Shown: positions 35,485-47,538, counted from the first letter of the stretch. The stretch: 64,000 nucleotides of DNA from Pictodentalium vernedei (GCA_031216915.1 CM062297.1:546118971-546182970); one strand, 5' to 3'. Made by a program: numbers and translations. The notes: generated from the sequence alone by a model not told the origin.

Positions 35485-35727
35485 TCCACTTCCCCAGGGT
35501 GGTGACAGGTGAGACACTTTAATCCAGTTGTATAGAGATCAGTGGTCGTAACGCCTTTATAAAGTGTAATGACTTTAATTTTTTTCAGTGCAAGATTTAT
35601 ACGGGGGAAGGGGGTGGATTTATTATCCTAGTACGAGGATAAACAAGAATTTTAAAGCTCGCTACTCATCTAGAAAGGCGGCCATTTTGGGGGTAAAAAT
35701 ATGTAAGATAAATAGTTTAAAGACAAT

Positions 35728-36093
35728 ATTTATTTATTTATTTATTTATTTATTTATTAAGGCTTAACGACACTTTAACAGCAAAGGTCATATCGTGTCG
35801 GTGACAGTTTTACGGATGGAGGAAGCCGGAGTACCCGGAGAGAACCACCGAGCAACGACGAGCAGCTGCCAGCTCCCCAACATCGTAACTCCGCACTGCA
35901 GCACAGACAGGGTTAGATTGGTTGAAGACATGCGCACCATCGACGTGCAGTATGAACAATGTGAACCATCGGGGTTAAGTGCCTTGCCCAAGGAAACAAC
36001 GCGGGAGTCCGTATCGATCGCTCAGATGGTCACCCATCCAAGGACACACAGCGCGCACACGAGAGCCGGATACCACAACGTCACCGCGCCCAC
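35728..36093 (-). mobile_element. 5S rRNA-derived SINE
   Basis: Left end is an (ATTT)n tail (35729-35758). On the minus strand the 5S-like head shows TCCTTGGATGGGTGACCATC, matching the 5S box C region, and then the shared body. The upstream part of the 5S head is more diverged than in the copy at the window start, and about 20 bp of the body near 35950 are missing. Confidence 0.85.
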
Positions 36094-36367
36094 CTTAATG
36101 ACAATAACGTCCACATGGGACATGCAGATGCCAGTAAATAATAACAATAAACAATAAAAAAAAATATAAAGATAACCATACATTTCGGTATCTATTACTC
36201 TATACATGTATAAAATCAACACTTATTTGGTGAATCATTTCTTTTGCGAAGAAATGATCTAACAATGTTACAGATGACGTTGCATGTATCACTTCTCTTG
36301 TTACTCATTATACATATGAATTTTTGTTTGTCGCTCATGTTTATAAAGTTTTGATTTAGTTTCCCAA

Positions 36368-36510
36368 TTTCCCGGGGGGGGGGGGGGGGGGTCAGGAAAA
36401 AATTTTGGACGTCTGGCGCAAAAAAAAAACTTTCAGCTCATCAGGTACCCACCCACCCATTTTTGACAGGAAAAAAATTTTCTTCCGTTCCCCCCCCCCC
36501 CCCTGAAATT
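36368..36510. mobile_element. MITE-like unit bounded by poly(G) and poly(C)
   Basis: AATTTCCC followed by ~18 G opens it, and ~13 C followed by CTGAAATT closes it, so the homopolymers form part of an inverted repeat. The ~100-bp interior (GTCAGGAAAAAATTTTGGAC, ACCCACCCACCC, AGGAAAAAAATTTT) recurs at 38671-38800 beside another poly(C) tract. Confidence 0.55.
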
Positions 36511-36749
36511 GGGGTAATCGGCTTGTGAAGTGCTACAGTGGTGGTTTCCAAAGTGAGTAATGTTACAACTTGATTTGTATTGTTCCAATGACCATTCTTA
36601 ACTTTTTATCTGTCCATAACAGAGTGGAAAGTTGTAGGTGTTCAGACTTTTCAGCAATATTGTGTAGAGGAGCCACCTAGGTCCTCCAATCATGGATTGA
36701 GAGGGTTGATATCTTCTAAAATGGGTCCTTTTTTAAAAAAAAAAATTGT

Positions 36750-36815
36750 TTGCACAGCTGGTTTGTGACAATTTATTGGAGACTTCTATTGGCACTATCC
36801 AATAAATTGTCACAA
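36750..36815. repeat. Hairpin
   Basis: TTGTGACAATTTATTGGA is mirrored by TCCAATAAATTGTCACAA. It resembles the 2722-2775 hairpin in layout, not in sequence. Confidence 0.7.
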
Positions 36816-37094
36816 GCTGGGTTTTATGAACAAGTATCAGCAATTATGCTTTTTTCTACCCAATACTGTCCAATATATTTATAACAATAGCCAGACACAG
36901 CTAGAAACAACAGGTAACACTCTTGGTTATGGAAGTTTAGAGGAGTGGAATAGCTCTGTTCAATTCATATTTAGAGGAGTGATTTGGTGAGTGTGTGGTA
37001 GCTCCTCTTCTCCAGCAAAGCACTAGGTATCGGATGTTGAGAATACAGCTTTTAATATTTTCAGGACAAACCAGGACTGACGCAATAGATCAAA

Positions 37095-37223
37095 ATGAGT
37101 GATTCAAGGGCTATTTCACGGACAGTGAAGACACAGTTGAAATTATGTCCACATTGCCGAAAAGATTTCAGCAAAGATAATATTTATAATATGGAGAAGC
37201 ATGTTGCATCATGTCGTTTTTAA
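37095..37223 (+). CDS. 42-codon ORF with a C2HC zinc-finger motif
   Basis: ATG to TAA encodes a basic peptide whose second half reads LCPHCRKDFSKDN then NMEKHVASCRF: C-x2-C, then H-x4-C, the spacing of a BED/C2HC-type finger. A possible splice acceptor (TTTTAATATTTTCAG) ends at 37063, so the ORF may be an exon. Its stop overlaps the start of a 270-bp tandem array. It could be a host exon, the N-terminal finger of a DNA transposon, or chance. No partner exon was identified. Confidence 0.35.
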   Translation: MSDSRAISRTVKTQLKLCPHCRKDFSKDNIYNMEKHVASCRF

Positions 37224-37990
37224 TGAAACTTACATATATGAATTGGGCAGTGACAACAATACAGAACCAAACATATCACTACCTGAGTTCCATATTGTCC
37301 TAAACATCATGCTTTTAGCATGTTGCTTTGGGTAATATGGGATTCAGGTAGCAATATGGTCATATCTCGTACAGAACACATATCAATAAGCTTCCCTGTC
37401 CGAAAGACTTTTGTGAGCGGAGACAGGTTCCCTCTTTTCGTTTTTGTGGATCGGCCACCATTGGCATTTCCTTTCTTTTAATGAAACTTACATATATGAA
37501 TTGGTCAGTGACAACAACACAGAACCAAACCTATCACTACCTGAGTTCCATATTGTCCTAAGCATCACGCTTTTAGCATGCTGCTTTGGGTAATATGGAA
37601 TTCAGGTAGCAAGATGGTCATATCTCTTATAGGACACATATCAATAAGCTTCTCTGCCCAAAAAACTTTTGTGAACGAAAACAGGGAGACAGGTTCTCTG
37701 TTTTCATTTTTGTGGATCGGCTGGATCGTCCAGCATTGGCATTTTCTTTCTTTTAATGCAGCTTACATACATGAAATGGGTAGTGACAAAAATACAGAAC
37801 CAAACCTATCACTACCTGAGTTCCATATTGTCCTAAGCGACATGCTTTTAGCATGTTGCTTTGGATAATATGGAACTCAGATAGCAATATGGCCATATCT
37901 CTTGTAGCACACATACCAATTATAAGCTTCCTTGCAGTTACTTGCCCAAAAGACTTTTGTGAGCGGACACAGGTTGTCTAAGATTTTTCG
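37214..37990. repeat. ~270-bp tandem array, three units
   Basis: TTTTAATGAAACTTACATAT or its variants recurs at about 37217, 37477 and 37752. Each unit holds an imperfect hairpin: ACCTGAGTTCCATATTG ... CAATATGG-type right arm. Noncoding apart from short frames. Confidence 0.8.
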
Positions 37991-38660
37991 TTTTTGTGTC
38001 AAGTATTTGTTAAATTTGTTGAAATAGTTAATATATATTTTATTTTAAAAGAGATCTGAACAGATCTGAAGCGATTATATTTTATGAAACGAAGAACTGT
38101 ATTTGGTCATTTGCACATTTCACGAATTATCATTTGATATGCCAGGTATCCCCTTGAGGTGTCCGATATGCAGCTATGCTGAGCAATGTATACTTTGTTT
38201 AACAGGGCTCCCTGCATGGGCTCCGTTAAACAAAATATAAATTGTTGAATTTTTGACAATTTTCGACAACAAAACACTGAACAAAACGGCAGCTAACTCC
38301 AAATTGAAACTGCATATAGTGTTGCATACAGACGATTTTGTCATCAGAGTGCAAAGGGTTAAAGATACAGTGAGCTCAACTGGTGTGGTCTGTTAATTTT
38401 TAATCAGATACACAGCTAGATAACAATCCTAATTTATTTTAACTCAGTTTAACTGCTTTAACTTATTACCCAAAATCACAAGACATATTGACGGGATCAT
38501 ACTCTTGGTGATATGTCAACATTCTATTGCTATTTGACCACAAATAATACAATTCCCAGACCTGTACCCATCTCATGCCTGCCCCTAGAAGGCCTTGGAT
38601 ATTGCGAAACTGCTTAATAAGGATTACTGATGAGTCTGGATGACGTTACTTCAAGCGAAA
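37991..38660. other. Unique intronic DNA
   Basis: AT-rich. A short hairpin ATACTTTGTTTAACAGGGCT / GAGCCCATGCAGGG-type centre is at 38188-38240. No gene recognised. Confidence 0.35.
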
Positions 38661-38799
38661 TCAGGCTAAATGCAGACAGGAAAAAAATTCTGGAGGGTGG
38701 AAAAAAATTGCTTTTCGGCTACCAGGCACACCCACCCACCCCCGCCTGACGTCCGGTAAAAAAATTTTGTGCCCCCCCCCCCCCCCCCCCCTGAATTTC

Positions 38800-39310
38800 C
38801 GCGAAATATTGTTTTCTGAGTTCGGTATATATTGGACATCTCATGATGAAATGTTCTGTTTTGATTTCTGAATTGCACTTTTCGCAAAATCCTTTCATTA
38901 AGAGGTACTTTGGGTTGCTTGTGTCGCCCTTTACCAATTTCCAATAAATGGCTACTAATTCGTAATTCACAGAAGAGTTTTCTGAAGACCATATCTTTAA
39001 CATTTTTCAAGTATGATTCGAATTCATAATCAGATTTAAATTCTCTATATGGTCTTAGTTTGTTCTTTCCACTTGGCCTATCGTCATCAAATGTGTCTGC
39101 CATGAAATTAGAAATATAGTTATTCTCCAGTTTAATGATGATATTATCTACCATAAAAGGATGTGTATTATCGTTATTCATTATCTCGCTTATCATTTGT
39201 ATATCGAATTTATTTGACAGTTTCTCCGGGATTGTAAAATCACTCCACAATGCCGCCGCAATAACGTTAGCGATGTTATGGCTATTATGTGAATAATTTT
39301 GTTCAGTGCT
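38800..39310 (-). pseudogene. LINE ORF2 C-terminal fragment
   Basis: Minus-strand translation includes KLRPYREFKSDYEFESYLKN, the KLR-x-Y-x-x-FK signature seen near the C-terminus of CR1/L2-like LINE proteins, then LRISSHLLEIGKGRH. After a frameshift near 38890 it continues as FCEKCNSEIKTEHFIMRCPI, a C-x2-C...H...C Cys/His knuckle. It is cut at the left by a poly(C) MITE-like unit and at the right by a G-rich tract (39317-39347). Degenerate and non-functional. Confidence 0.85.
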
Positions 39311-39319
39311 AAATCTACG

Positions 39320-40600
39320 GGGGTGGGGGTTGGGGGTGGGGGGGGGGGGTAGTAGGGTAGTGTTGTTTTATATATCTGGGCTATCAGATAGCTGAAGTAG
39401 AACAATGAACAAAAGGTGGAATTCAGTGGTCAAATGAACTAAAATTGTTTGCCTTTGCAGATAAAATATTACAGAAACGCCCGTGTTATCAACTAGTCAC
39501 ACAGTGCACAGACTGAAACTTGTAAGCTTGTGTAATAATACAGCATCTCAGTGGTGGGAAAAATGGTGTTGGGTCGTTTTTGTGTATGAATCTTTTCATC
39601 CCATCATAGACGTATCCAGGGTATTCTTCCGACTGTGGTCCGAATTTGAAATGGGAGGGTGGAAATATGAGTGGTCCGTGGTATGCACATGCAGAATTAT
39701 TTACCTTTTTTATTTATTGCAAGGATATAAAGTCAAGTCCAGCCAATCGTTTATACCCGTGTTGCCCATTTTAGAGGATTTCCACACTAGGCACCGGTTA
39801 CCGGGTCCTATTTTATCAGTAAAACATGGCTTGTTTACCCCAGTAAACAAGCACTGCTTCACTTCCCGGGGTCCCCGCTGGGAGCTCCTGCAGAAAACTG
39901 AGACATGGCGCCTTGAAATATGCTGACTGGAGACTGACGACAAAAATTTGTCAGTCAGATCAGTTATTTATGCTGAGCTCAATATAATTCGTCCCTTGCG
40001 TGTATCGAGGTGCGATCTGCAGTGCCAAAGCATTGTAGACGGCGTCTTGGTGCAATAAAGGGACGAACTATGTTTTGATATTTGTTGGTCTCGGACCAAA
40101 CAATTTGCGACCGTCGCAGCTGTGGCGACTGTCTAAATCTGCCACTGCCGTTCGATGCCCTAATGACATGCTCACAAGACCGTCTGTGACACTAATTTGA
40201 AACAGGTTATATTCTTATAGTAAGAAATAAAATCCAAGATTCGTGGTTTCACAAGAAATTTGGCTTGTGAAATTTCATTCACAAACGAGACTGAAACCAT
40301 TTCTGTTATTCTATCCAATAGCGAAAAATGCTTATTCTGGAGTCACAACAACGGTAAAAAAAAACCCTGTTAAATTGCATAAACGAAGAGCAAAGGCCAA
40401 GTATGTGTATACGTTTATTGTTAGATAACATATACGCCCGCCATGTTTTGATGTAATTAATCAATCGCAGTCGGGCACTTCAATAATACTATAGCACAGC
40501 TGTTATTTATTCGAACATAAATTCCCTGCAACCGCATTACTATGTAATCAATTTTACGTTAAGCTATGTATAAATTACAATATTTTAATATGGCTTTCAC
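39320..40600. other. Mostly unrecognised, with a SINE-like fragment
   Basis: 39680-39900 (CCAGCCAATCGTTTATACCC, CACCGGTTACCGGGTCC, AACATGGCTTGTTTACCCC) matches 40690-40850 and is likely a second SINE family. 40005-40072 has TTCGTCCCTTGCGTG and AAAGGGACGAAC at its ends, a diverged hairpin MITE. No coding motif. Confidence 0.45.
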
Positions 40601-40627
40601 ACCCAAGCTTCGGAGCAGAGTTATATA

Positions 40628-40870
40628 TTTATTTATTTATTGTGGTTTAAGATCACTATCAGAATATATAGCTCTATTGTGGCAACCGCAGAATTATCCA
40701 GTCAAGTTTGGCCAATCGTTTATACTTCTATTGCTTATTTCAAAAAATATCAACCCCGGTCGTTGGTCACCGGTTCCTGTTATATCACTGAAACACTTGT
40801 CCAACACAGTAAACATTCATCGCTTCACTTCTCGGAGTTTCCACGGCTGAGGGTGGGGCTAATCAAAGAG
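40628..40870 (-). mobile_element. SINE-like element, second family
   Basis: Begins (left) with TTTATTTATTTATTGTGGTT, a tail-like A/T repeat, then GCCAATCGTTTATACTTCTA and GGTCACCGGTTCCTG shared with 39700-39800. No clear tRNA or 5S head was found. Confidence 0.5.
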
Positions 40871-41075
40871 AATAATGTATGAAATCCCGTGTACTCTACC
40901 CTGAGGTCAAGTAGAACCAGAACCTCTTTCAGTAGAGGCACCGGCCAATTCAACGTATATCCCTTTTCAGCACATTAAATTTTTTTTTATTTCGTTTTAC
41001 CAGGACTTTTGTGTACGTTTTACAACTGACACAGACGCCTCTCACCTGACCAGATGAGGTTCCGTTTTCGCTCAC

Positions 41076-41317
41076 TTAACCCTTTGGACCCTGGTGGTAT
41101 ATTCCAAGTCCAGCACAGAGCAATCAGTTGGTAGAGTCTATATTCGTTACTTGGGGGGAAGACCAATCAATACTTTTAACGTGCAGTCAGTGGGCTGCAC
41201 GTTGAAAGTATTGATTGGTCTACCACACAGATTAACTGGGCAACTATCTATTTTATGAATTCAGTTCTTATCACGATCCTGGAAAGGAAAAGCGGTCTTC
41301 CTGTTTCAAAGGGTTAA
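41076..41317 (+). mobile_element. TTAA MITE family C, full copy
   Basis: TTAACCCTTTGGACCCTGG to CTGTTTCAAAGGGTTAA. The hairpin AACGTGCAGTCAGTGGGCTG CACGTT and its neighbours CCAATCAATAC / GTATTGATTGG form a long central stem. Confidence 0.85.
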
Positions 41318-41629
41318 GACTATTTCGCAATAGGTTAACGTATACTACATATATAATAAACTGCTCCGAACTTCAACAACTTTCCGTGCAATGTGACGAT
41401 TTATATGACTCCCCGAACCCTCGTAGTTTAACCCAAACCCACAGGCCACCAGTCTACCTCTGAAAGGTGGGGAAACCGAGGCGGTCATCGGGTGTTTGTT
41501 TACCCATTTTTCGTACAGTTTGTGCAAAGATTGCCATTGATTTAATGCGATGTCCCTTTAATCACAAATATATACAGATATTCTTACATACTCCAGTTAT
41601 AGATATTCCTATCAATAAGAATAGGGAGC

Positions 41630-41982
41630 GCGGGGGTTCGGTGGGTAGATATGCAGGCTGCAAACCGAGAGGTCCTCGGTTCGAATCCCACCTGCGGCAA
41701 CCGCGTCGCGTCCTTGGGCAAGACACTTAATCCCAGTTGCCCACGTGGGGGCACGGTGGCGTTGTGTACTAAGGTGTACTGCACGTTGATGGTGCACTTG
41801 TCTTCAACCAATGCTAACCCTGCTTGTGTGGAGTTAGTACGTTGGGGAGTCTGACAATTGCTCGCTGTTGCTCGGTGGTTCTCTCCGGGTTCGACAGCTT
41901 CCTCCACCCATAAAACTGTCCGACACGAGGTGATCCTGGTGGCTGTTGAAAGCGTCGTTAAACCCCAATAAATAAATAAATA

Positions 41983-42017
<35 letters not shown>

Positions 42018-42021
42018 ATAT
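41630..42021 (+). mobile_element. tRNA-derived SINE, well preserved
   Basis: Head: GGTTCGGTGGGTAGATATGC (box A-like) and GGTTCGAATCCC (box B). The full body follows, and the tail GTCGTTAAACCCCAATAAAT runs into (AAAT)n to 42021. The cleanest example of the family in the window. Confidence 0.9.
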
Positions 42022-42356
42022 TAACAGAATTAGTGGAACCACGCGGTGTAATCATACAGCTGTGGTGAGTCTCCATTCATAATTACTTTGTAAACAAATA
42101 TATCTTATGATATTGGTAAAGTCAAATCTAGTCTCGATTGGGGAACATTTCTTTAACGTCGCTTCAAAGAAAATGAATGTTCATGCTATGTTTTCAGATT
42201 CAATCGTCTGTAATATTTCAGTTAGTCGGAAAAGCGAACCGGACGAATGAATCTCAACATAGGCGATGACCTATTTAAGGGCTAGACTTGTTCAAGGCCA
42301 TAATGCACAGTATCGAATTCCTTACAGAATTTGACTGGTGGCTTGAGAGTTTTTGT

Positions 42357-42600
42357 GTTACCCTTTGGACTCTGTTGGTATAGTCCAGGCCAGTTCAGAA
42401 CCACCAACTGGTAAAGTCTATAATCGTTACCTGGGGAAGACCAATCAATATTTTCAACGTGCAGCCCCTCGGCTGCAGGTTGAAAATATTGTTTAGTCTA
42501 CCACACAAATCTACTGGGCAACTATCTACTTTATGAACCCAGGTCATATCACAATCTTGGCCCGGAAAATCGGTCTTTCGGGTATTTTCAAAGGTGTAAA
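42357..42600 (+). mobile_element. TTAA MITE family C
   Basis: CCCTTTGGACTCTGTTGG to TTTCAAAGGTG, core AACGTGCAGCCCCTCGGCTGCAGGTT. Both TTAA sites are mutated, and a family A fragment (to ~42755) follows directly. Confidence 0.8.
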
Positions 42601-42604
42601 CCAA

Positions 42605-42755
42605 AGCGACAGCAAACAACACTTGACAAAAAAAAAATCATCGAATGACAAAAGAGTTTACGTTTTGGGCCTCAGAAACATAGCCCGAGACCCCTTCTTG
42701 GAACGAGCCCAACGAGCTCGTTGCAATGAGGAATCATAAGCGACGTTTGCTCGGT
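42605..42755 (+). mobile_element. TTAA MITE family A fragment
   Basis: ACAACACTTGACAAAAA, AACATAGCCCGAGACCCC and GAACGAGCCCAACGAGCTC are recognisable. Termini lost. Confidence 0.65.
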
Positions 42756-42759
42756 ATAT

Positions 42760-43390
42760 ATAGAACATTAATCGATGTAAATCATTCCGAGTAAGAAAGT
42801 GAGAGGCAGTGACAGGAAAGATAAGTTCACTGACACAAAACTGCAATGTTTCGGAAATGAGTGGTTGTGTCATGGTAGGGTTCTTGAACCTTACTCTTTC
42901 CGTCAGCCCGCCTCAGACCTTAAAGCATTTCATCTCCATCCGTGCACTGGCATAAATCATCCATATAAAATATTTGAGGCAATCCACAAAGTAAAGTTTC
43001 CATGAATTATCTTGAACGACAAATATTGCTCTTCTGAACTGATAGACTAATGAGAATTTTTTTGTCTGTACATGAGTTTTAAGACGTTCAACAACACGTG
43101 CCAACATGCATCGTACTGAGAACTGACGTCTATGTAGAGTAGATATTAGCAGAAAATCTGATACAGAGAAATTCTTAGTTGTGTAGTTGTGTAAATTACT
43201 TTTGTTTATAGACTAGTTTATCGATAAAACAGGAAGAAAATACGACGTATTCCAGTTTCATGATGGTTTTGACAAGTGATGAAGAGTTGCCAGAATTCAA
43301 ACCATGTTTACGCCCTTGAGCTAATATATAAAGATATATATTCTATGTATACGACTATATGTACACAGTTAAGTGTTCATATTCTATCTA
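42760..43390. other. Unique intronic DNA
   Basis: No repeat or coding motif recognised. Confidence 0.35.
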
Positions 43391-43399
43391 TACTTGTAT

Positions 43400-43855
43400 C
43401 AGGCGCGTAGCCAGGATTCTATAACAAAGTGACCTAGCCATTTTTTGTTTCTTGGGGTTTTTTTTGGGTGGGGGGGGGGGGGGGGAAGGGTGAACATGAT
43501 ATTTGGAAAACCGTTGGGGCAGAGACTTCTCCTAATCTTCACTAGGACCCTCCGGTCTTTAACCCTCCTCTCATCTTCCTTTAGGGAAGTGGGAGGAAGG
43601 GATAAAGACCGGAGGGTCCTAGTTATGACTAGGCCCCCATCCCCACATCCTAAGAAAATTTTGCAAAATTCAGTTCTCTTGGAGCGAATTTGAGGCATTC
43701 TTGGTATGTATGGCCCTTTATTATAGACCATTTTAGGGTACTACGTTATGTCAAAGTTGCATTGGGGTAATGTTTTTTTGCGGGGGGGGGGGGGGGTCTG
43801 AGAAGATTTTAGAGGGCAAGGGCCCCCCCCCCCCCCACACGCGGCTACGCCACTG
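43400..43855. mobile_element. hAT-like MITE with poly(G)/poly(C)
   Basis: Ends CAGGCGCGTAGCC and GGCTACGCCACTG, flanked by ACTTGTAT and ACTAGTAT (8 bp, one mismatch). This fits the 8-bp target duplication and CAG...CTG ends of hAT elements. Inside are an inverted pair (AGGACCCTCCGGTCTTTA / AAAGACCGGAGGGTCCT) and three homopolymer tracts (about 43470, 43781, 43824). Confidence 0.75.
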
Positions 43856-44409
43856 ACTAGTATTTCAAGTGTTTTCATGAGTTGATATACCTGGAGAATG
43901 TCTTTGGAGGCCCAATAACTGAGCAGTACCTTTATACCGCGTGGCCGGGGTGCTCATCAATATAGACATGATAGTAAAAAGCATTGAACAGCAAAATCTC
44001 CATCGAACTGTCTGTTTATCACATTGTGGGATAAAAAAAATCACACAGCAAAAGTCCAAAGTCCTAAGCCCGAATACAACTTCCAAACGCCGGATGACTG
44101 CGACAGTCGAAAAAGACTTCGTGGTAATCATGGAGCGTAAATCACGGGGATGGGAGGGGGGTGTTACCAACAAAAAGGAAAAATAAAGAAAGAAAGAAAT
44201 TTGTCTCGCTAGGCAGAGTACTTTGAAAGAAATCAGCATGTGCATGGGATTGTTATAAGTAGTCGTTCGTTTGGTAAAATGTGAGTATAGGACCCGCTCT
44301 AGATATCTGCCACTGTAGCAGGCAACGCCGTTGTAAAAGCTGCGATAACCTGTCATGCCATTTACCACGACATTTCTGTCCCCTCTCCCGTGACAAATCT
44401 CTGAAGGCT

Positions 44410-44660
44410 GTAAACCCTTTACCTAACATGAAAAGAAGACGACACTTGCAAACAAAATTCTTGAATAACGCATTTTTTTTAATTTTTTGTCTCAAAAAAT
44501 AGGTCAGGACCTCTCGTTGGAGCGAGCTCGACTAGCTCGTTCCAACGAGGGGTCATAACCTATGTTTTTGAGACAAAAAATGAAAAAATAATGAAAATGA
44601 ATTGGCGATTTTGTGAATAGCGCTGGCCGGTTTTGACAATTACGTTGGGTAAAGGGTTAA
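44410..44660 (+). mobile_element. TTAA MITE family A, full copy
   Basis: Left end GTAAACCCTTTACCTAAC (target mutated), right end GTTGGGTAAAGGGTTAA, core GAGCTCGACTAGCTC. Confidence 0.87.
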
Positions 44661-44750
44661 GGTCCAGACAACCATCAATGATACAAACACCCCCACCCCG
44701 CCGTAAAACAACAAATAAACCAAATGTGTTTCCTATGGTCTCTAAAAAAA

Positions 44751-44907
44751 ATAATTTCATCCTTATTCATTTTCTGGGGAGTTGCCAGGTAGACAGCCAA
44801 TCTGGCTATGATATCTCCTGTAGCATACTTTTGTATGGATATTTACCATCTTGAAATGTATTGTACTGTAAACGCTTATACCGTTGAATAAATTATCTAT
44901 CTATCTC
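44751..44907 (+). mobile_element. LINE 3' end, ATCT tail
   Basis: GTTGCCAGGTAGACAGCC then AATCTGGCTATGATATCTCC, ending GAATAAATTATCTATCTATC. Same motif order as at 495-671 and 18805-18955. Confidence 0.5.
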
Positions 44908-44909
44908 GA

Positions 44910-46480
44910 AGAAAACATTTCCATCGAAATGTTGTTCACTAAACTTCTGTAAACGCCGAAAAACCTGAAGTCCAGTCTAGTCGCTTATAATGTAATGCAG
45001 CAGATAGTCTGGCATTGACGGCCAGGATAACAGGGACCAGGGAGAGTCGCAAATCGGAACGGCTGTTTCTTGTCAAGTGTCGTTCGCCTGCTCGGGAAGA
45101 CGATACTTTACAGGAAACACCCGAAAGACCATTCGTCATGAGCAGTGTGGAGTGTTTGACATATTCACTCTTTATTTCCCACGCTTATACGAGTTAATGT
45201 TATGTCTCGATAACCAAATGTTTCGATTTCTTTAAAAAAGTTGCCTTTTCGCCGATCTGTAAGTGTCAGTTTTGAGTGACAACTCACAGTAACTCTACAA
45301 GCACGGCTCTTATAATTTTTAAACTGGAGGTGGGAGGTTGGGGAATTCACATTGCAGTTGCTCTTTCGGGTTTTCTTTCGCTAAAAACCGCAGTTGTGGT
45401 TGTCGGTTGTTAATGAGCAAATAGCAAAGGGCTGAATGTAATATCCCAATATTGTGGCACAGCCGTAGGGAAAGAGTGATCGATCTGAAAATATTATAGC
45501 TCGCACTAAATCTCATATCGCTAGGTTACACCACTACCCCAACTGAATGTTAACCAAAACTAATGTCAGAAATTGAGACATATATTCGTTTCCCTAACGT
45601 GATAACACACTGGGTTTGTAAGGGGGTGGGGGTGGGGTAGGGGTGGGGGGGGGGGGGGGTACCGGCCATAAATTAGCATTTGAAAAGAAAACATACTGGC
45701 GTCTGCAAGATGAGTCGGATCAAAGGCAAGCGCGACGGAGCGAAGGCGGGAAAATCCTATGTCTGACTTTGAAGGCTGAAGACGAGTTAATAGCTTTTCC
45801 CCGATTTTGGGTTCAGTGATAAAAAAATTGTTTTCATTGTGGGTGTATGGGGGTATCCCCCCCCCCCCCCCCACCCCCAGCGACACAATTATTTGCCTTC
45901 AAAAGCGGAAAATTAGTGGTGGGAGAGGGCTCCAATCGTAAAGAGTTATAAATTTCAGGCTTCAGTTTATTAACGTTTATAGGTTGTTTCAATTTCCATT
46001 TTCCTTTCTGATTGAAGTTTAGAACTATTTTATGATTTGCAAACCGAAAATATGGACGTTTTCCAGTTGGGGTCGAAATTTCAAATATAGAGGTTTTCAG
46101 AAGTCTAGCCAGAAGTTTTGATATCTGAAGACACAGGTAAGACATTTTGCAGCAGTGGAGGGGTACAAATGGAATTTTCAAAGTTGACACCACGCATTCA
46201 AGACCCCTTAGCCACACCCATGGCCAGACTTGGAAAGTCACAGGTGAAAAATACTGTGTATCTGAGAGTGACCGAGTTTGTTGGGTGGAGTAGAGTGTGC
46301 GGGTAGGTGAGTGAGGTGGGCCTGCGAAGCCTCTATTGTGACATACGTGCACTTATTTGTTAATTCTACTTTCTCAAGAGACACGATTTATACTTGGACT
46401 TATGTCACACACACACACTCACAGTCGGTCATACAAATGTAGGTATGTGGTACCCGATTCGGACTGTTGGGGATACGGTA
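44910..46480. other. Unrecognised DNA with poly(G) and poly(C) tracts
   Basis: G-rich at about 45623-45659 and C-rich at 45858-45878, with opposite orientation and ~200 bp between, possibly one MITE-like unit. Open frames crossing the tracts (minus strand, 45566-46352) are driven by them. No conserved domain seen. Confidence 0.35.
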
Positions 46481-46484
46481 TGTG

Positions 46485-46725
46485 TTAACCCTTTACCTAA
46501 CATGAATAGCAGACGACACTTGCAAACAAAATTCTTGAATAACTAATTTTTTTCATTTTTTGTCTCAAAAACATATGTTATGACCCCTCTTTGGAACGAG
46601 CTCGACGAGCTCGTTCCAAAGAGGGGTGATAACCTATGTTTTTGAGACAAAAATGAAAAAAATAATGAAAATTAATTGGCGATTTTTGTGAATAGCGCTG
46701 GTCGGTTTTGGCCGTTATGTTGGGA
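46485..46725 (+). mobile_element. TTAA MITE family A, right end lost
   Basis: TTAACCCTTTACCTAACATG at the left and a complete palindrome, but the right end stops at GTTATGTTGGGA without the GTAAAGGGTTAA terminus. Confidence 0.83.
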
Positions 46726-47084
46726 AGTTCCGCCTCGACTGCTACGTGTATTTATCCACAAATACATTTTCAAGAACTCCTGAGTTTTGATTTATAATCC
46801 CAACTGACTAATATTCCAACTGCATCATCAACGAAAGCATGCCTTGAAGGTGTACTTGCATAATGCTGTAGTGGGTTTGCACTCCTCCCCATTCGCCCGT
46901 TATCCCACAGCTCACTCCCCCATCCCCTGGGAAGTGAGAGAGGTGGGTCATTTTCAAAAGGCCCCGTCACATGGTTAAGACCCATGAGCTCACATCTGTT
47001 GATTTCTCAGTCTGTATATAAAACATAACTGGGAGCATGCATAATGCTGCTGTGTGCAAAGATGATATTAACCTTACCTTCAAC

Positions 47085-47199
47085 AAATGCTACTAACAGT
47101 TGCTCCCCTCCCTCGGTGGTTCTCGTCGGGCACTGCGGCTTCCTCCACCCATAAAACTATCCGACACGAGGTGATACTGGCTGTCGAAAGTGTCGTTAA
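47085..47199 (+). mobile_element. SINE 3' end fragment
   Basis: TCAACAAATGCTACTAACAG through CCTCGGTGGTTCTCG to GTCGAAAGTGTCGTTAA is the last third of the SINE body. A TTAA MITE begins in its terminal TTAA. Confidence 0.75.
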
Positions 47200-47423
47200 C
47201 ACTTTTACCTAAGGAATCGGCAGCATCCGCCTCCTTAATTTCCAAAATGAGCAGCTGATTTTTTTTCAATTCAACAAAATCATATCGTGTGACCCCTTAT
47301 TGGAACGAGCTCGTTATGATATGGTTTTGTTGAATTTTTTGGATTTTTTTTTTTAAAATTTCGAAAAATAAAATAATATTTAAAATAAGAAATTTAGATA
47401 TCGTGTGCTGTGGGTAAAGGGTT
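47196..47423. mobile_element. TTAA MITE family B, in a SINE end
   Basis: Starts TTAACACTTTTACCTAAGG and ends GGGTAAAGGGTT. Arms AACAAAATCATATCGTGTGA and TATGATATGGTTTTGTT mirror each other. The left TTAA is the TTAA of the SINE tail. Confidence 0.75.
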
Positions 47424-47534
47424 GGGGAGTACATCAGTTACTTGTCACTCCTAGGTGGTTCTCTCCGGGTACTCCAGATTCTTCCACCCACAAAACTGTT
47501 GGGCACGATAAGCTCCTGGCTGTTGGAAGTGCCA

Positions 47535-47538
<4 letters not shown>
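47424..47538 (+). mobile_element. SINE 3' end fragment
   Basis: GGGGAGTACATCAGTTACTT through GGTTCTCTCCGGGTACTCC to GGAAGTGCCATTAA. Another TTAA MITE starts in its last four bases. Confidence 0.75.

Noticed and set aside
41584-42042. 152-codon minus-strand ORF
   Set aside because: It is the antisense of a tRNA-derived SINE and its (AAAT)n tail. Similar frames appear at every SINE copy.
45834-46352. 172-codon minus-strand ORF
   Set aside because: It ends in a Gly run from a poly(C) tract and shows no recognisable domain or splice context.
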